Shown here piece by piece: positions 23,320 to 35,755 of a stretch of DNA of 64,000 bases. Each line of letters begins with the position of its first letter. Position 1 is the stretch's first letter. The stretch is from positions 11,963,178 to 12,027,177 of the forward strand of contig CM070717.1 of NCBI GenBank assembly GCA_036346275.1, given 5' to 3'. The notes beneath the pieces were generated by a model. That model was not told where the DNA came from. It did not search any database and was given only the letters and a program-made list of their open reading frames with translations. The DNA is from Otatea glauca (lineage: Eukaryota; Streptophyta; Magnoliopsida; Poales; Poaceae). The translations under genes and the position numbers were made by a program.

Positions 23320-24421
23320 TCCCATGGCTAATAAGATAAAGAAGATGAAAGATAGACTGAAGAAGATCTCGGAGGAACATAAGAGTTTCAGCTTCACTTC
23401 AGGTGCTATCTCCAATGTCCAGCAATTCACAGATCCACGAACATTACCAGCATCGATGTTCAACGAAGCAGAAATTGTAGGACGGGATGAAGAAAAATGC
23501 AACATAATGGCTTTGTTATCTGCATGCGACATCAGAGAAGAAGCAGTAATTCTTCCTATCTATGGTCTTGGAGGCATAGGCAAGACAACCTTGGCACAAA
23601 TGGTTTTCTACGATACGCGATTCAAAGGCTATTCTCGGGCGTGGGTTTATGTATCACAGGCATTTGATTTGAATAAAATATGGAACTCTATAATTTCGCA
23701 GATATCAGAAGGTATAAGCCAGAATTCAAATAGTACAGAGTTGATAAATGGGAGTCTTGATGATAGAGAAATATTGATTGTTTTAGATGACCTATGGGAG
23801 GATAATCCATTTAAGTTGAAGGAATTGAAGAATATGCTAAATGTAGGCAAGAAGGGTGGTAATGCGAATGTTGTCGTAACCACTCGGACAGAAGGCATAG
23901 CAAAGAAAATTTGCACAGTTGAACCATACATGCTAAGGCCCTTGGAACATGGTATGTGCTGGACTATAATAAAGCACAGTAGTGCCTTTGAAGCTAGAGC
24001 TGATAAAGAACATCTGGAGCAGATTGGAATGGACATTGCAAAAAAGTGTGAAGGTGTGGCATTAGCAGCTCAAGCGCTCGGGTACATGTTGCAATCCAGA
24101 AATGCTGATGAATGGTTAGCAGTGAGTAAAAGTGAGGTCTGGAATGAGCATCCCTCTGAAGATACTTCTTTGCCACACAATATAGTGCTCCCATCCTTGA
24201 AGTTAAGCTACTATAGTATGCTGCCATATTTGCGGTTATCCTTTGCCTACTGTGCGATCTTTCCGAAGGGTCATACTATAGCCAAAGACAATCTGATTCA
24301 CCAATGGATTTCTCTAGGTTTTATTGAGCCATCCAACATGTTTTCGTCTAGGCAACTCAGTGAGAATTATGTTAGACAGCTTTTGGGGATGTCCTTCCTA
24401 CAGCACTCAAAGTCCTTTTTG
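23320..24421 (+). CDS. NLR gene, exon 2: NB-ARC nucleotide-binding domain
   Basis: A continuous 374-codon frame (open from 23300) carries the NB-ARC switch module. Counting from 23300: P-loop GLGGIGKTT (residues 89-97), RNBS-A, kinase-2 ILIVLDDLW (158-166), RNBS-B VVVTTRTEG (191-199), a GLPL-position motif in the variant form CEGVALAAQALG (250-261), and RNBS-D LRLSFAYCAIFPK (311-323). NB-ARC binds ADP/ATP and controls receptor activation. The NLR part probably begins near 23323 (MANKIKKM); the codons before it belong to the hAT remnant. A donor GGTAAGC follows 24421, and exon 3 joins in the same phase, so the intron 24422-25226 is well supported. Confidence 0.9.
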
Positions 24422-25226
24422 GTAAGCTACTATGTAAACTTATATTAATCAAGCCAATTACACTCGAAGCACTTTGCTTTTTTTCCAAAATATAATATTG
24501 AGTTTAGCAAATTGAGTTCTATGTTCTACACTAGGATTCACTGAAAATTTCAAATTAAGTTCTATGTTCTACACTAAGATTCACTGAAAATTTCTCTGAA
24601 AATTTCCTCTGTTTCTTCTTTGCTGCAATTTTTAATCAATCTTTTAGATGTTAGGTACCGAAGCTGCCTTACTGGTTTGAATGTTACTCTACCAGAGACA
24701 TACCCATTGAAGACTGGCAATTAGGCTTGTTTCGATGTGTCCAAAACTCATTCAGACATGTTTGTGACGTTTTCAAATATTAGCAATTTACAATAGCACA
24801 CGTGATAATGAAAAATTAGTACCCCCTTAGTTCTATTTTAAATGACATATACGAAGAATGTATCCTATCTAAATCAATGACCTTATGTGATTTCGTGATG
24901 AAATATGCTTATATCTTTCATCTTTGTTTAATGTATACTCTATTGCATGAGGCCTGGTGGTCATTAATCATTTGAACCATTAATCACTTAAAACCGCTAT
25001 ACTACATTGCTACTTCCATGAAGTGGTGGCTGGTGTTAGGGGGTACTTACTTTAATAGAGGTTTAAGAGTTTTCTTATATGATAGTTTGACGACTTTGCA
25101 TAAGGTCAAGACATGGAAAAGAAATAATGAAGTGGAACTTAGAAAGATGATAGAGCGCTTGATAATATTTGGATATATAAGATTATTAGAATTGACATCT
25201 CTAACATACTCATGCCTTTGTTGCAG
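24422..25226 (+). other. NLR intron (phase 0)
   Basis: It starts GTAAGC and ends TTGTTGCAG. Both flanking exons are codon-aligned at the join, and the MHD motif follows in the next exon at the spacing expected after RNBS-D. A 43-bp unit containing 'agttctatgttctacacta' is duplicated at about 24510-24592. A short unrelated open frame at 25018-25254 overlaps the acceptor and is not coding. Confidence 0.8.
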
Positions 25227-28200
25227 ACCAGTCGAAAGCATGATAAAGATGTAATGTTGTTCACCATGCACGATCTGGTGCATAATGTTGCAAGATCAGT
25301 AATGGATGATGAGTTGGTTGTTTTGGATGCTAAAAAAGAGAGTAGCTTTGGGAACACTTACCGTTATGCATTGCTTACCAATTTTGACAAGTCAATGAAG
25401 GAACTGCCCATGATTTTACCTGCTAATTTAAGGGTGCTGCATTTTCTGCGTTGTAGCAACATGGAGCTCAGTGGTGGGGCCTTTTCCTCTGTTAAGTGCC
25501 TTCGTATCTTGGATTTAAGCGAATGCCATGTACAAAAGCTGCCAGATTCTGTTAGTCAACTGAAGCAGTTGAGGTATCTTAATGCTCCAGGGGTTCAAGA
25601 TCGCATGATCCCTAAGACAATCACCATGCTCTCAAAACTAAATTACCTCAATTTATGTGGATCATCTGAACTCTCAAAATTGCCAGAATTAATTGGCAAA
25701 CTTGAAGGACTGACACATCTTGATATATCAGGCTGTTTTCAAATCGAAGAACTCCCAGAATCTTTTGGGGGGCTCAAAAGGTTGGCGCACCTTGATTTGT
25801 CAAATTGCTTTCGTGTTGCAAATGTATCAAAGTCCTTGGGTAACCTCACAAATCTCCAATACCTGGACCTGTCATACTGCTCAAATCTTGGAGAGCTAGC
25901 AGGAGCCTTGGGCAAACTCATGGAACTTCAATCATTGAATTTATCATACATCTCAAATCTCAGAGGGCTACCACAAGTTTTGGGCAGCCTCACCAAACTG
26001 CAGTATTTGAATTTGTCATCGAGATTCTCATATCTTGGAAACCTACCGGAGGCTTTTGGCAGCCTGACACAACTCAAGTATTTATACTTGTCAGGTTGTG
26101 GTGGAATAGAAGAATTGCCAAAATCATTTCAAAATCTAAAAAATTTGGTGCATCTAGATTTATCTGACTGCTCTTGTGTTGAACGGATACCAGAAACTTT
26201 GCGTGGCCTTACAAAACTCCACTATTTGAACTTATCACACTACTGTGGCCCTGAAAATAAGCACTTGTTGCATCTAACAGGCCTACCAGAAGTTTTGGGC
26301 TACCTAAACGAACTCCAGTATTTGAACTTATCGATGTGCCTGGATCCTATCTTTTGCAATCTACCACCAGATGAAAGTCAACGATATGTTGAGTGTATAA
26401 GTGACCTTCCTAATCTAGAACATCTAGACTTGTCTAAGAATTGCAATCTTTGTAGTCTACCTGAAAGTCTTGGCAGTCTCAAAAAACTACATGCACTAGA
26501 CCTCTCAGGATGCAAGTTTCTGAGGGACTTACCAGAAAGCATAATTGAAATTGATCGTTTGAAGTTTCTAAATGTGACTGACTGCTTGAAACTTGAAAGG
26601 TGCAGGCTACAATTTAAGTCGAATAATAATTCATTCTTTTCTCCACGCTTCATGGTTCGTGCAGGTGATGGTGAGTTTGACAGCAATCTTGTTGAGCTTC
26701 GGGATGCAAATCCTGCTGAGTTGGAGATCATTTGCCTCGAAAATGTCAAGTCGATAAAAGAAGCCCAGATGATAAAATTGGTTGAGAAAGAAAAGCTCCA
26801 AAAGTTGACACTTGATTGGACTAGACATGATAAGCAATTCGAGGACACAAACATGTTGAGAGAACTAGTACCGCCAAAATCGTTGGAACGGTTTAAGCTA
26901 CGAGGCTACTACAGTGCGAGCTTTCCAGCGTGGCTGATGGGCATTGCTCCCTATCTCCCTAATCTTGTTGAGATTAAGATGGAGGACTTGCCAAGGTGCA
27001 GTATCCTACCGCCGCTCGGTCAATTACCAAACCTTCGAGAGCTTGTTCTTAGAAGAATGCCTAGCATTACAAAAATCACAGCAGATCTCTGTGGCGGCAA
27101 GAGACCATTCCCTCGATTGGAAGAACTTATTCTAGAAAATATGGAAAGCTTGAAAGTGTGGAGCACGACTTACAATGGTGTGGAGGATGGTGTACAGGAG
27201 TGGATGTTCCCCAACCTTCATAAACTGTACACAATTCATTGCCCCAAGTTGAGGTTGAAACCGTGTCCACCCAGATCTTTGGAATGGAAGATAACAGGAA
27301 GCGATAATATAATAACTTCATGGGGAAAGAGAGGGCACACATCCATGGGCACTTCTTCTTCTGCTAGTCCGGTGACTACATTGGAGATCCAGCACTGCAA
27401 TGTGCCTGTGGATCAGTGGAAGCTGCTTCAGCACCTCCCTTGCCTCCGTAATTTAAGAATATACGAGTGCAATGATCTTACCTACAGCTCACCTGAGATG
27501 TTTTGGGGCCTCTCCTCCCTCCAATCCCTGTCAATGGGATACCTTCACTTTGTAGAACTGCCAAGATGGTTGGGCAGTCTTACATTTATTCAGAAGTTGG
27601 TTATAAGTAGCTGCTCAGAGCTAAAGTCATTGCAGGAGAGCATCCGGCATCTACTGTCCCTACAATCACTACTTTTGTCTTGTTGTGACAGCATAACATC
27701 ACTACCTGAATGGTTGGGTGACCTCACCTCTCTCCAGGAATTGGGCATCGACACATGCCGACAGCTTGAGTCCTTGCCCGAGAGCACACGACATCTTGCC
27801 TACCTGCAATCACTCGATTTGGGATTTTGTGAAGGCATGTCTGCACTACCAGAATGGCTGGGTGATCTCACCTCTCTCCAGCGACTTGAGATCAGGGGAT
27901 GTAAGGGCATCAAGTCTTTGCCACAGAGCATACAACAGCTCACAAAGCTCCAAGTTCTACATATTTATTACTGCCCTGAGTTAAAGCGCTGGTGCGACTT
28001 GGAGGAGAACAAGATGAAGCTAAAAAATATCAAAGAAAAAGTATGCCCCCTGGCAAGCTATCTAGTCAAATTCAGTCGTAAATTTTTTCCCTTTTACCAC
28101 TATACTGCTCCTGTTTTCAAAATGTTCAATACTCTAAGCAAATTGCACTATAAACCCTTCAAATATTTGATTATGTCCAACCAAGTCCGCCTAATCTTCC

Positions 28201-28253
28201 TTTTTTACTCGAGACTCTCTACTATTCGATTTTATGCAGTTAGACTCTTCTAG
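25227..28253 (+). CDS. NLR gene, exon 3: MHD motif and leucine-rich repeats
   Basis: An uninterrupted 1,008-codon frame begins with the end of ARC2, including the MHD motif as TMHDLVHNVA. More than 20 LRR units of the form LxxLxxLxLSxCxxLxxLPxxLGxL follow (for example around codons 75-430 and again 800-960 of this exon). LRRs recognise effectors and hold the receptor inactive. A less repetitive block near codons 470-760 separates two LRR groups. The architecture resembles grass RGA2/RPP13-like CC-NB-LRR proteins. The last 70 or so residues after 'NIKEK' are hydrophobic and unlike LRR; a donor-like GTATGC at 28041 suggests the true exon may end there. No internal stop is present, so the NB-LRR part could still be expressed. 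Confidence 0.9.
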   Translation, partial: TSRKHDKDVMLFTMHDLVHNVARSVMDDELVVLDAKKESSFGNTYRYALLTNFDKSMKELPMILPANLRVLHFLRCSNMELSGGAFSSVKCLRILDLSECHVQKLPDSVSQLKQLRYLNAPGVQDRMIPKTITMLSKLNYLNLCGSSELSKLPELIGKLEGLTHLDISGCFQIEELPESFGGLKRLAHLDLSNCFRVANVSKSLGNLTNLQYLDLSYCSNLGELAGALGKLMELQSLNLSYISNLRGLPQVLGSLTKLQYLNLSSRFSYLGNLPEAFGSLTQLKYLYLSGCGGIEELPKSFQNLKNLVHLDLSDCSCVERIPETLRGLTKLHYLNLSHYCGPENKHLLHLTGLPEVLGYLNELQYLNLSMCLDPIFCNLPPDESQRYVECISDLPNLEHLDLSKNCNLCSLPESLGSLKKLHALDLSGCKFLRDLPESIIEIDRLKFLNVTDCLKLERCRLQFKSNNNSFFSPRFMVRAGDGEFDSNLVELRDANPAELEIICLENVKSIKEAQMIKLVEKEKLQKLTLDWTRHDKQFEDTNMLRELVPPKSLERFKLRGYYSASFPAWLMGIAPYLPNLVEIKMEDLPRCSILPPLGQLPNLRELVLRRMPSITKITADLCGGKRPFPRLEELILENMESLKVWSTTYNGVEDGVQEWMFPNLHKLYTIHCPKLRLKPCPPRSLEWKITGSDNIITSWGKRGHTSMGTSSSASPVTTLEIQHCNVPVDQWKLLQHLPCLRNLRIYECNDLTYSSPEMFWGLSSLQSLSMGYLHFVELPRWLGSLTFIQKLVISSCSELKSLQESIRHLLSLQSLLLSCCDSITSLPEWLGDLTSLQELGIDTCRQLESLPESTRHLAYLQSLDLGFCEGMSALPEWLGDLTSLQRLEIRGCKGIKSLPQSIQQLTKLQVLHIYYCPELKRWCDLEENKMKLKNIKEKVCPLASYLVKFSRKFFPFYHYTAPVFKMFNTLSKLHYKPFKYLIMSNQVRLIFLFYSRLSTIRFYAVRLF

Positions 28254-29336
28254 CTGGTTTTTTTTAATTGTTTGAGCCCATATACTAATCTGAATTGTCT
28301 AAGTGAGTCCAGTTATCCATATGACTAATGGATTAGTGATGTGGGCATGTGGATACATATTTGTACTCATTTCGGGTTGCTGTCTCAAATATGCATGATA
28401 ACAAACTACTATAAAAATTGTTAACACAATTTGCAACTAAAATAACACCTTAGATGTTTTTTATGTATAATTGTATTTTTTTTTACCAATTTGTTGTTTT
28501 CGTGGAAAAACTTCCTCCAAAAAAGTAATGAGTCGAGATAAGAGTTAATTACCTTGTCAAATATGAATAACCAGTTCCCATTAGCTTGAGATAATGTTCA
28601 CACCACGTATGAGGATCCGATTAGACAAGTCTCAACAATAAAAAGATTAACTGAACATGATTAATATAGCATGGAGTTTATTTAACAAATTGGCCTAATG
28701 GAATTTGGTATCACATAATTGAATAGAACATGGGCTCACATAAAAAAAATGAATTATAGGACCTTGACTGCACAAAGTGCAGCTTTGCCGTCTTACTATA
28801 GAATTATTCCATTTCACCCTTCTTGGAGGTTCGTTTTCATCTGTAAACATCTGCATCTTAATATCCTTTACTATTCTCCTTTCTATTGAGAATATATGAC
28901 AAGAAAAAGAGCTAACCTGTGACAAGAAGAATAAAAATCACCTGTTCGTGTGTGCAATGATTTACCGTGTTAAGTGACATACCTAATTTCTGAATCATAT
29001 TGCCCATGAATTAGTAGTGCTAATGTCTTATACAGTTGTGAAGCTTTATCCCTTCACGGGTGAGATAATACATGAGACATGCTCACTGCATAAATGAAAC
29101 TTTCAGTGGAAAATGCTTTCTACCAAATTTATCAATGTGAAGAATAAAAATGTCTGAAATATTTTGGAAACATAACTTCTGGTATATATGCCACCGTCAG
29201 TATAAAAGCATAGTAACTTAATTTTTAAATTTCGTTTTCCTTTACCTATAGTGCAGAATTATATAGGACACACCTGTCATTAATTTGAACTAGAATTCAA
29301 GCTAACAAAATTATTGACTGTATAAATTGTGCAGGA
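28254..29336. other. 3' flank of NLR, no gene seen
   Basis: AT-rich sequence with no long frame or clear repeat. It may contain an intron or 3' UTR of the NLR transcript if the donor at 28041 is used. Confidence 0.4.
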
Positions 29337-29463
29337 TATATCTTCATAATAGCAAGCCAGCATCTACTCAGACTGCAAATTATAGACTTGATCAGCTTAC
29401 AACAGTTATTCGTTGTGTAAGCTTCGCAAGGATCTTCAATAGCAACGATAAATTTGAAGCAAT
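29337..29463 (+). other. Exon-like segment flanked by splice-site consensus
   Basis: The segment is preceded by a pyrimidine-containing tract ending TGTGCAG and followed by GTACAT. One frame across it is open and of ordinary amino-acid composition (it includes TANYRLDQLTTVIRC). It could be a last exon of the NLR transcript, an exon of a lost neighbour cut off by the retroelement at 29584, or chance. I do not recognise the protein. Confidence 0.3.
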
Positions 29464-29583
29464 GGTACATACTCCTTTGGTTTTTATACTGTTATAACAA
29501 GCAGCTATGTTACTAATCACCAATAAGTTTTTACTTTTCAGAAGCTTGAACAAACCATTTACTCATAAACCCCCATATATGGT

Positions 29584-32176
29584 TGTGATACCTGAGAGAG
29601 AAAAAAACAGTTTTGGAAAAGACTATAATAGCTTAGAGAGGATAATTGGGGTGTTGCAAATCCGCTGGACCCCTATTGTATATGTGAAACTTGAGGAAAA
29701 GAGCAGTTTCTTAGGGGAAAAGTTTAACCCCAAAACCCTAACCCTCTCCTCCTAATTTTTTTTCCTTCCTGTTGTTTTTGGAGGCAGCCCCTCCATTTTT
29801 TTTCCTTGGGGCAGCACCTTGGATTCTCCTTCCACTCCCTTGCCTTTTCTTCCTCCCAAACCAGCAGCCCTACTCCCTGGTGTCTCCTCCCCTAGCCAAG
29901 CTTCCTCCCTGGCGCCTACTCCAAGCCAAGCAGCAGCTCCTCCCTTGTTCGAGCTCCTCCCCCTTTTTTTCTCCCTTGTGGGTAAGTCAAGGTGAGCCTT
30001 CTAGGGTGGCTTCATGCTGTATTGAGGAGGAAATCGTGCTAGTTTGGGTGTTCTAGGGTTCTTGGATTTGAGGATTTTGGAGGGAAAAGGTGGATCTAGA
30101 GATTTGGGGAGAAGTTCTGAATTTCGGGCTGTGCAATGACTATTTTTGGAGCTGCGATTTGAGGTCTCTAGAGCCATTTTCTGAGGGGTTGTAGAAGAAA
30201 TTGTAGATCCTAGTCTTAAGTTTAATTAGAGTCCAAGAACACGATTTTTGGTTCAGCCGTTTAGAAGATATGGTTATTTTTGTGACTACTGTACAGAACT
30301 TGCTGCTGTTGTCAGTAGTCTCGGATTGGTGCTGTTTTGGACAATTTAGAGCCATTTCCTGAGGGATTGGTTATAGAATAAATTGTAGATCGTAGTCTTA
30401 AGTTTAATTAGAGTCCAAGAATACTTATTTTGGTTCAGCCGTTTAGAAGTTATGCTAGTTTCAATGTCTGATGTCCAAAGCTTGTTGCTGCTGACAGTAG
30501 CTTCAATGTTGTGCTGTGCATGCCTAGTTAGAGGCCGAATTGAATTATTTCTATAACTAGAGAAAGCTAGAAATTTTTTTGTAGATTTCAAAAATGTTAT
30601 TGTTTGCTTAATTTGGAGTTGCATAGAAATTGTTTTGAGTTTTCGAAGCCTGTTGTACTGTGAGTGGGCAGAGCAGTCTTCGGAGTTGTATTAGAGAAGC
30701 ATGATGACTTAATAAAGAAAAGTGAAAAACTAGAAATTTTGGGTTATTACCTATAGATTGCTTAAATTTTTTGGTCTCATAAGTTTGGGCGCTAGAGGTT
30801 GAAATTTTGTTGCTTTGTCTAGCGAGGCAGCAAGGGCGCGTAGTTGTGAGGTCATTTTGTTGTGTTTAAATTGTTGATGCCGAATGTTATGATTGCATTA
30901 TTTTGAGATGTATGTAATTATTATTTCAGGAAGTATGACTTCGGGGGTGGCTTCAACCCCGCGCCACCCTGTTTTTCGCGGTTAGAGGCAACTGTATCAA
31001 CTAGAATGATATTAAAATGTTGGTTGCTTGCTTGTGACTATGAATTTGAATATGCTAACGATTATGATTATGTTTATGAGTATGTCTAGGATGATGATTA
31101 TGTTATGATGATGCAAATGATAAGGTGATGGATGTAAGTATATAACAATGTACATGTTTATATTCATGTTCAAGTTTATTTTTATAAACATGTCTGTGGC
31201 AATGTAAGTGTTGAAATAGAATGCAATTTGTAATTCATTCATATCACGTGTATTTGTGCATTCATTATGGAAGAGATGACCCAAGTGAGCCTATATGTCT
31301 AAGTAGTGAGACATGAAAGACTTACTTCAGTAGACCCCTCCACAGGCTGAAAGGGAATGAGAGGGTGCACATCGACGAGTGTGCACCGAGCTATACCGGT
31401 ATGAGCTATGAGATGGGCATTATGAGCATGCATGTTACATTGCATGAGTAAAGAAAAATTAAAGTTAAATGAATGTGTTTATACTCTTATGTGATTATCA
31501 AGATGTTTATACTCTTAAGCGTTTATCATGGTGTTTATACCCTTTTACGATTGTTTATGTGTTTATACTCTTGTGTGGTAATCATTCAATGTTACAACTT
31601 ACTATGATTTATTGTTATGCGATACATGAATTGATATGATGCATTTTTGCTGAGTTTGAACTCACACTTGTTTTATAATATTTTTTAGGTACCTTAAGAT
31701 CAGCATATGAGAAAGGGGTTTAGCATCGCTTCTTCCACTATGTATCATTCAACGTAGTCAACCTTGTATTTCTAGTTGTTGTACAATATTTCTCTAGTGG
31801 TTGTGGTTGAGGATTAAATCCCTGTTTGTGTTCTACCTTACTTATGTGAGGAGTTATAGTTGTATGGTTGTATGTTGGTTGAGTTTTGTCGCGTAATTTG
31901 TTATGTGATCATGATTTATGTTCATGGTTAGGTTATGTTGTTGTTTATAGGTATGTTGTAGTTATGCTACATTGGGTTTGTTTCGTTTACTCTACCTTAT
32001 GAAATATGCTTTTATGGTTGTGTAGTGATTATATCTTAATGCTTGTGATGCTATGTGGTTGAAAGTTTTTCTAAGTGCGTAGATGTCATGTTGAAATTTT
32101 TAGTATTTTGCTTGTTTTGTTGTATGTTGGTGCTAGTGGGTGTGACATCCGGGGCACACGGGTGCAGGGTATTACA
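29584..32176 (+). repeat. 5' LTR of LARD-like element
   Basis: It begins TGTGATACCTGAGAG and ends GGGTATTACA. An open frame at 29772-30056 is present in similar form in the 3' LTR (47776-48036); it reflects low-stop pyrimidine-rich LTR sequence and not a gene. Inside the LTR, a 'gtagatc(c/g)tagtcttaagtttaattagagtccaagaa' block is repeated at about 30200 and 30385. Confidence 0.92.
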
Positions 32177-32196
32177 GTTGATATCAGAGCTAGGTT
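32177..32196 (+). other. Primer-binding site of LARD-like element
   Basis: GTTGATATCAGAGCTAGGTT directly follows the 5' LTR and is close to the TGGTATCAGAGC initiator-Met tRNA complement used by Gypsy elements. Confidence 0.75.
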
Positions 32197-33992
32197 TTAG
32201 GTCAATGGTGTATGAAATTAGTAAATAATCTTAGAGTGAACTAAAATTTTGAATTTGGAAAAAAAATTAGAAACATGATTAGGGGCAACTTTTAAAATCT
32301 TGCCTTAGGTTAATAACCTTTAAACCTGACGTAGGTTGTTTAATTAACTTAAAATTTTGACACACTTTGGTGCATAGTAAAAAGGGGTATGGGTGTTCAT
32401 TGCATTACGCTTTAATATTACATTTTAGTTCCGATGATGAATGTCAAATATGAACATACTGCTATAATTATGAATGAGTTGAGTGAATAATTATGTTTAT
32501 ATGAATTAGCTATGTTGAAGGGGTTTTGGTCAGGTTCTTTTGGCTGTAGAAAATATTGTGTTGTGGGGTGGCCGAGTAGAGCCACCATTAGAGGTTTAGG
32601 TACCTCTTGTATGGGATGATTATTGTTTGAAAATATCTTAGATTGAAGAGCTTATTATGGGGGTTGCTTTCGTTATGATATCGATGGTCGGAGTTAAAGG
32701 AAAAAGAGTTTAGTGATGAGTTGTTTTTGGTTGCTATTACCCCATATTTTTTTTTGGAGATTGGCTTTGTTGGTTATCTTTTGTTGCCTTGCAGAGAAAA
32801 CGAGTTGCCTCTTGTTTGTGTTTAGTGGTTTTCGAGTTTGAAAAAACCCTTGAAGTGTTTGTGCAAGATTGAAGTTGTCTGGGAGTTTTCTGGCTTTACT
32901 AGGAAAGTCCTACTTGATTACTTGGTTTTTCCTTTTTGTGAAAATTTCCTTGCAGTTGTCTTCCTTCGTGGATGTTCTCAAGTCTGAATTATTTTGGGGA
33001 ACTTTTGCATATTAGAGTTTGAGTTTTGTTTTATTGTGATTTGAGAGTTGAGTTTCCTTGTGAGTTTTGGTTGGGCTTCTCTAGAAAATGCTATGAATAA
33101 ATGGTCCGTAGTAGAAGTATGGTTTAGTGTGTTCTTCAAATTTAATTGTGTTTTGGTTCATGCTAAGAAATCGTCGCAATGTTTAAAAATTTAGGGTCTC
33201 ACCCTGTTATTTAAGGGTAGGTGATCAGCGAGAAAATTTAAAACTTTGATGCGTAGTTAGAATATTGAGATGATGTAAGTTATTGTTGATGTTAAAGTAA
33301 ATTTTGTTGATTGTTTAAAGGCAAATTAAGATAAGGTGTTGGTAGAGAAATTTAATCGTGATGGTACATGACCCTAAAGTGAAAGTTGATTAAAAATATT
33401 ATGTATGGGGTTGCAAGCCATGAAGATAATTGAAAGTATGATATCATGATCCTTTAATGTTAGTACTGTTGCGATTGAGAAGGTATAGACTATTCTGTTT
33501 GATGAACTTATTTTAGCAAGGATCTAAATTATTATAATTTGTTTTAAGTTGTTGGATTGTGTGGCCAACAACAATTTAGTATGGTATATGGATAGAATGA
33601 CTTGAAACAAGATGTAATTAGACTATGAAGAATTATTGGAATTATTGTCTTGGTACATGGTTTTATTCTTAGCGAAAGACCGCCTTGGTACCATATTTAC
33701 GAAACGTGTCTTGTAGAGATAATATTTAATTGTTGGAGTAATTTATTGACTGAATAATTTTCAATGGTCGAGATGTTGACCTATGGGTAGTACGAAACTT
33801 ATATGTTGATCATAATAAAAGTTTTATTGAAAAGATAGGCCTTAAACTTAGATTGTGAAGTTGTATGACTGATGATTCGTTATGGTTAATAGGCCAAAGA
33901 ATTGTTAATGCACTGTCTTATGTGATAGTTACTGATAGGTTGAATGTGTTTAAGAAATATGACATGTTTTCCCTTGATAATTATCATGAGAT
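32197..33992 (+). other. LARD internal domain, left part, no coding capacity seen
   Basis: AT-rich (T-biased on the plus strand) with no frame over 60 residues outside the nested LTR and no recognisable retroviral motif. It continues at 35351-35486 and 45609-47579 after removal of the nested insertions. Confidence 0.65.
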
Positions 33993-33997
33993 AGAAT

Positions 33998-35345
33998 TGA
34001 AGAGGAACGCGGTATGCTACGCTAGCACAAAAAAAAAACTACCGCGTAACCAGAAAGCTATTCGCAAGAAGGGGATCATAGATAAGATTACCACTAGACT
34101 CGCAGTTGCGGAATCCTTCGCGCGTCGATGTAGTGGATCGTCCTCGCCGCAGTCGTTGCGTCGATGTAGTGGATCATCCTCGCCTTGCCATGGATCGTCC
34201 TCCCACGCCGAGCGCAGCAGCGTCACCACCGCAGAGTCCACACGCTCGAGATGGAACGCCGCGCGCTCGTGTGCAAGCACCGGTCGCTCGGCGAGGCGCA
34301 AGAGAGGAGTAGGCTAGGGTTTCGAGTGAATCACTCCTAAACCGTGGGAAAGCACACCGCGCCTCCTCTTCCTCCTTATATAGCCACGAGATGAAACCCT
34401 AAACTAGGGCCCATCGTGCTAAGCCCACGAGGTTCATTAATTACGGATCCAATCCAAATTAATGCGTCCCCACCATTAAGTGTGTGACCGCAGTTCACGT
34501 GCGCTTGGACGTGGATTCGAAAACTCCTTTTCAATCCAATAGTTGGTAGTGGCTTCTTGCAAAGTATGCCAACTCCCAAACATACTATGATCAAATCGAC
34601 AAACCTATCAAAAGTACTCATGTAATAATCCCTTTGCCAAGTATATGAAGATTGATCTCAAGGCGAAAGCATGTCATCCTTTGATGATTCAATCCATCTC
34701 TCGTATCCGTGATATATTAATAAGTTGTGACTCTCAATCACGGCATGGCCATGCACTTCCTTAATCATATCACACGAGTGGCCTTGTCATATATCTCCGC
34801 TTAATTGGAGTGGCAAATTCCATCTTGATCGCTCACTTCCTCTCGCACGTTTCATAGTAAACATGAAAGCTACCTTTATAACTATCCGGTTAGGAAGTAG
34901 TGTTTGATAGCCCCAAGGAAAACTATTACACATGTAGGAATATGACAATCTCGTGTCTAAGGATCATACATCTACTAGGTATGAGATACATTGATGACAC
35001 ATAAGAATGAAACATTCTCGCAGTGTCCCATTGCGGGTCTATCTAACCCATGTTCTTCAACATGCGTCCACAATGTATAGATGATATCTCCATATCCCAT
35101 GATCTATGAAGCATGATCATCGATCACTACATGTGCTGATCTATTCATCGTTGTCCTATACGATGATATCCGATCAGAGATATTTATCGAATTACATCAT
35201 TAAGTAAAGAGCTTCATAAGCAAGTCACATACTTGTTGATCAATACAATGATATACATTCATTGGACCAATAATCATATTATTATTCATAAACATAGTCA
35301 TGTTACAATCATTTAAATGATTGCCTCAAGCGCATAACACTAACA
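33998..35345 (-). mobile_element. Solo LTR, Angela/BARE-like Copia, TSD AGAAT
   Basis: On the minus strand it runs TGTTAGTGTTATGCGC...GTTCCTCTTCA. AGAAT occurs on both sides (33993-33997 and 35346-35350). The 3' end is the same sequence as the truncated LTR at 3369-3603, and the body resembles the solo LTR at 3612-5146, including the 'gaaagctacctttataactatccgg' region, so at least three insertions of this family are in the window. The 'gatccactacatcgacg' unit near the end is repeated two to three times (34120-34200). No internal domain remains. Confidence 0.9.
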
Positions 35346-35504
35346 AGAATTGGTTTAATATTGGATAACAGCACTGCCAATCGTGGATATAATTATTGGA
35401 AAAAGTAATTAAAGTGAGAGTAGTTACGTAATTCCTGTTAAATCTTGAGGGGGTTGCTTAAAGTGATAATTGTGAGTATTGAAACCTTTCACTACTATAG
35501 AAAA

Positions 35505-35755
35505 GCTTATCACAAACGGTTCGGAACCGTCATCACAGACGGTTTCTGAACCGTCTGTAACCATGTGTCAGTGATATTATAATATCACGGACGATTTTAT
35601 TTAAAAACCGTCCATGATATGATTATATCACAGACGGTTTTTGTTTGAAATCGTCTGTTACATCATTATATCACAGACGGTTTTAGTTTTAAACCGTCTG
35701 TTACATCTTTATATCACAGACCGGTTTTAATTAAAAACCGTCTGTGATAAGACTT
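35505..35755. repeat. Left subterminal palindrome array of CACTA
   Basis: Five or so units of the form (CACAGACGGTTTT)n(AAAACCGTCTGTGATA), spaced about 50-60 bp, follow the left tip. In En/Spm such motifs bind the element-encoded TNPA-type protein; here that role is inferred by analogy. Confidence 0.85.

Noticed and set aside
29772..30056. 94-residue frame also found at 47776-48036
   Set aside because: Its duplication is explained by the LTR pair; it is pyrimidine-rich and has no domain.
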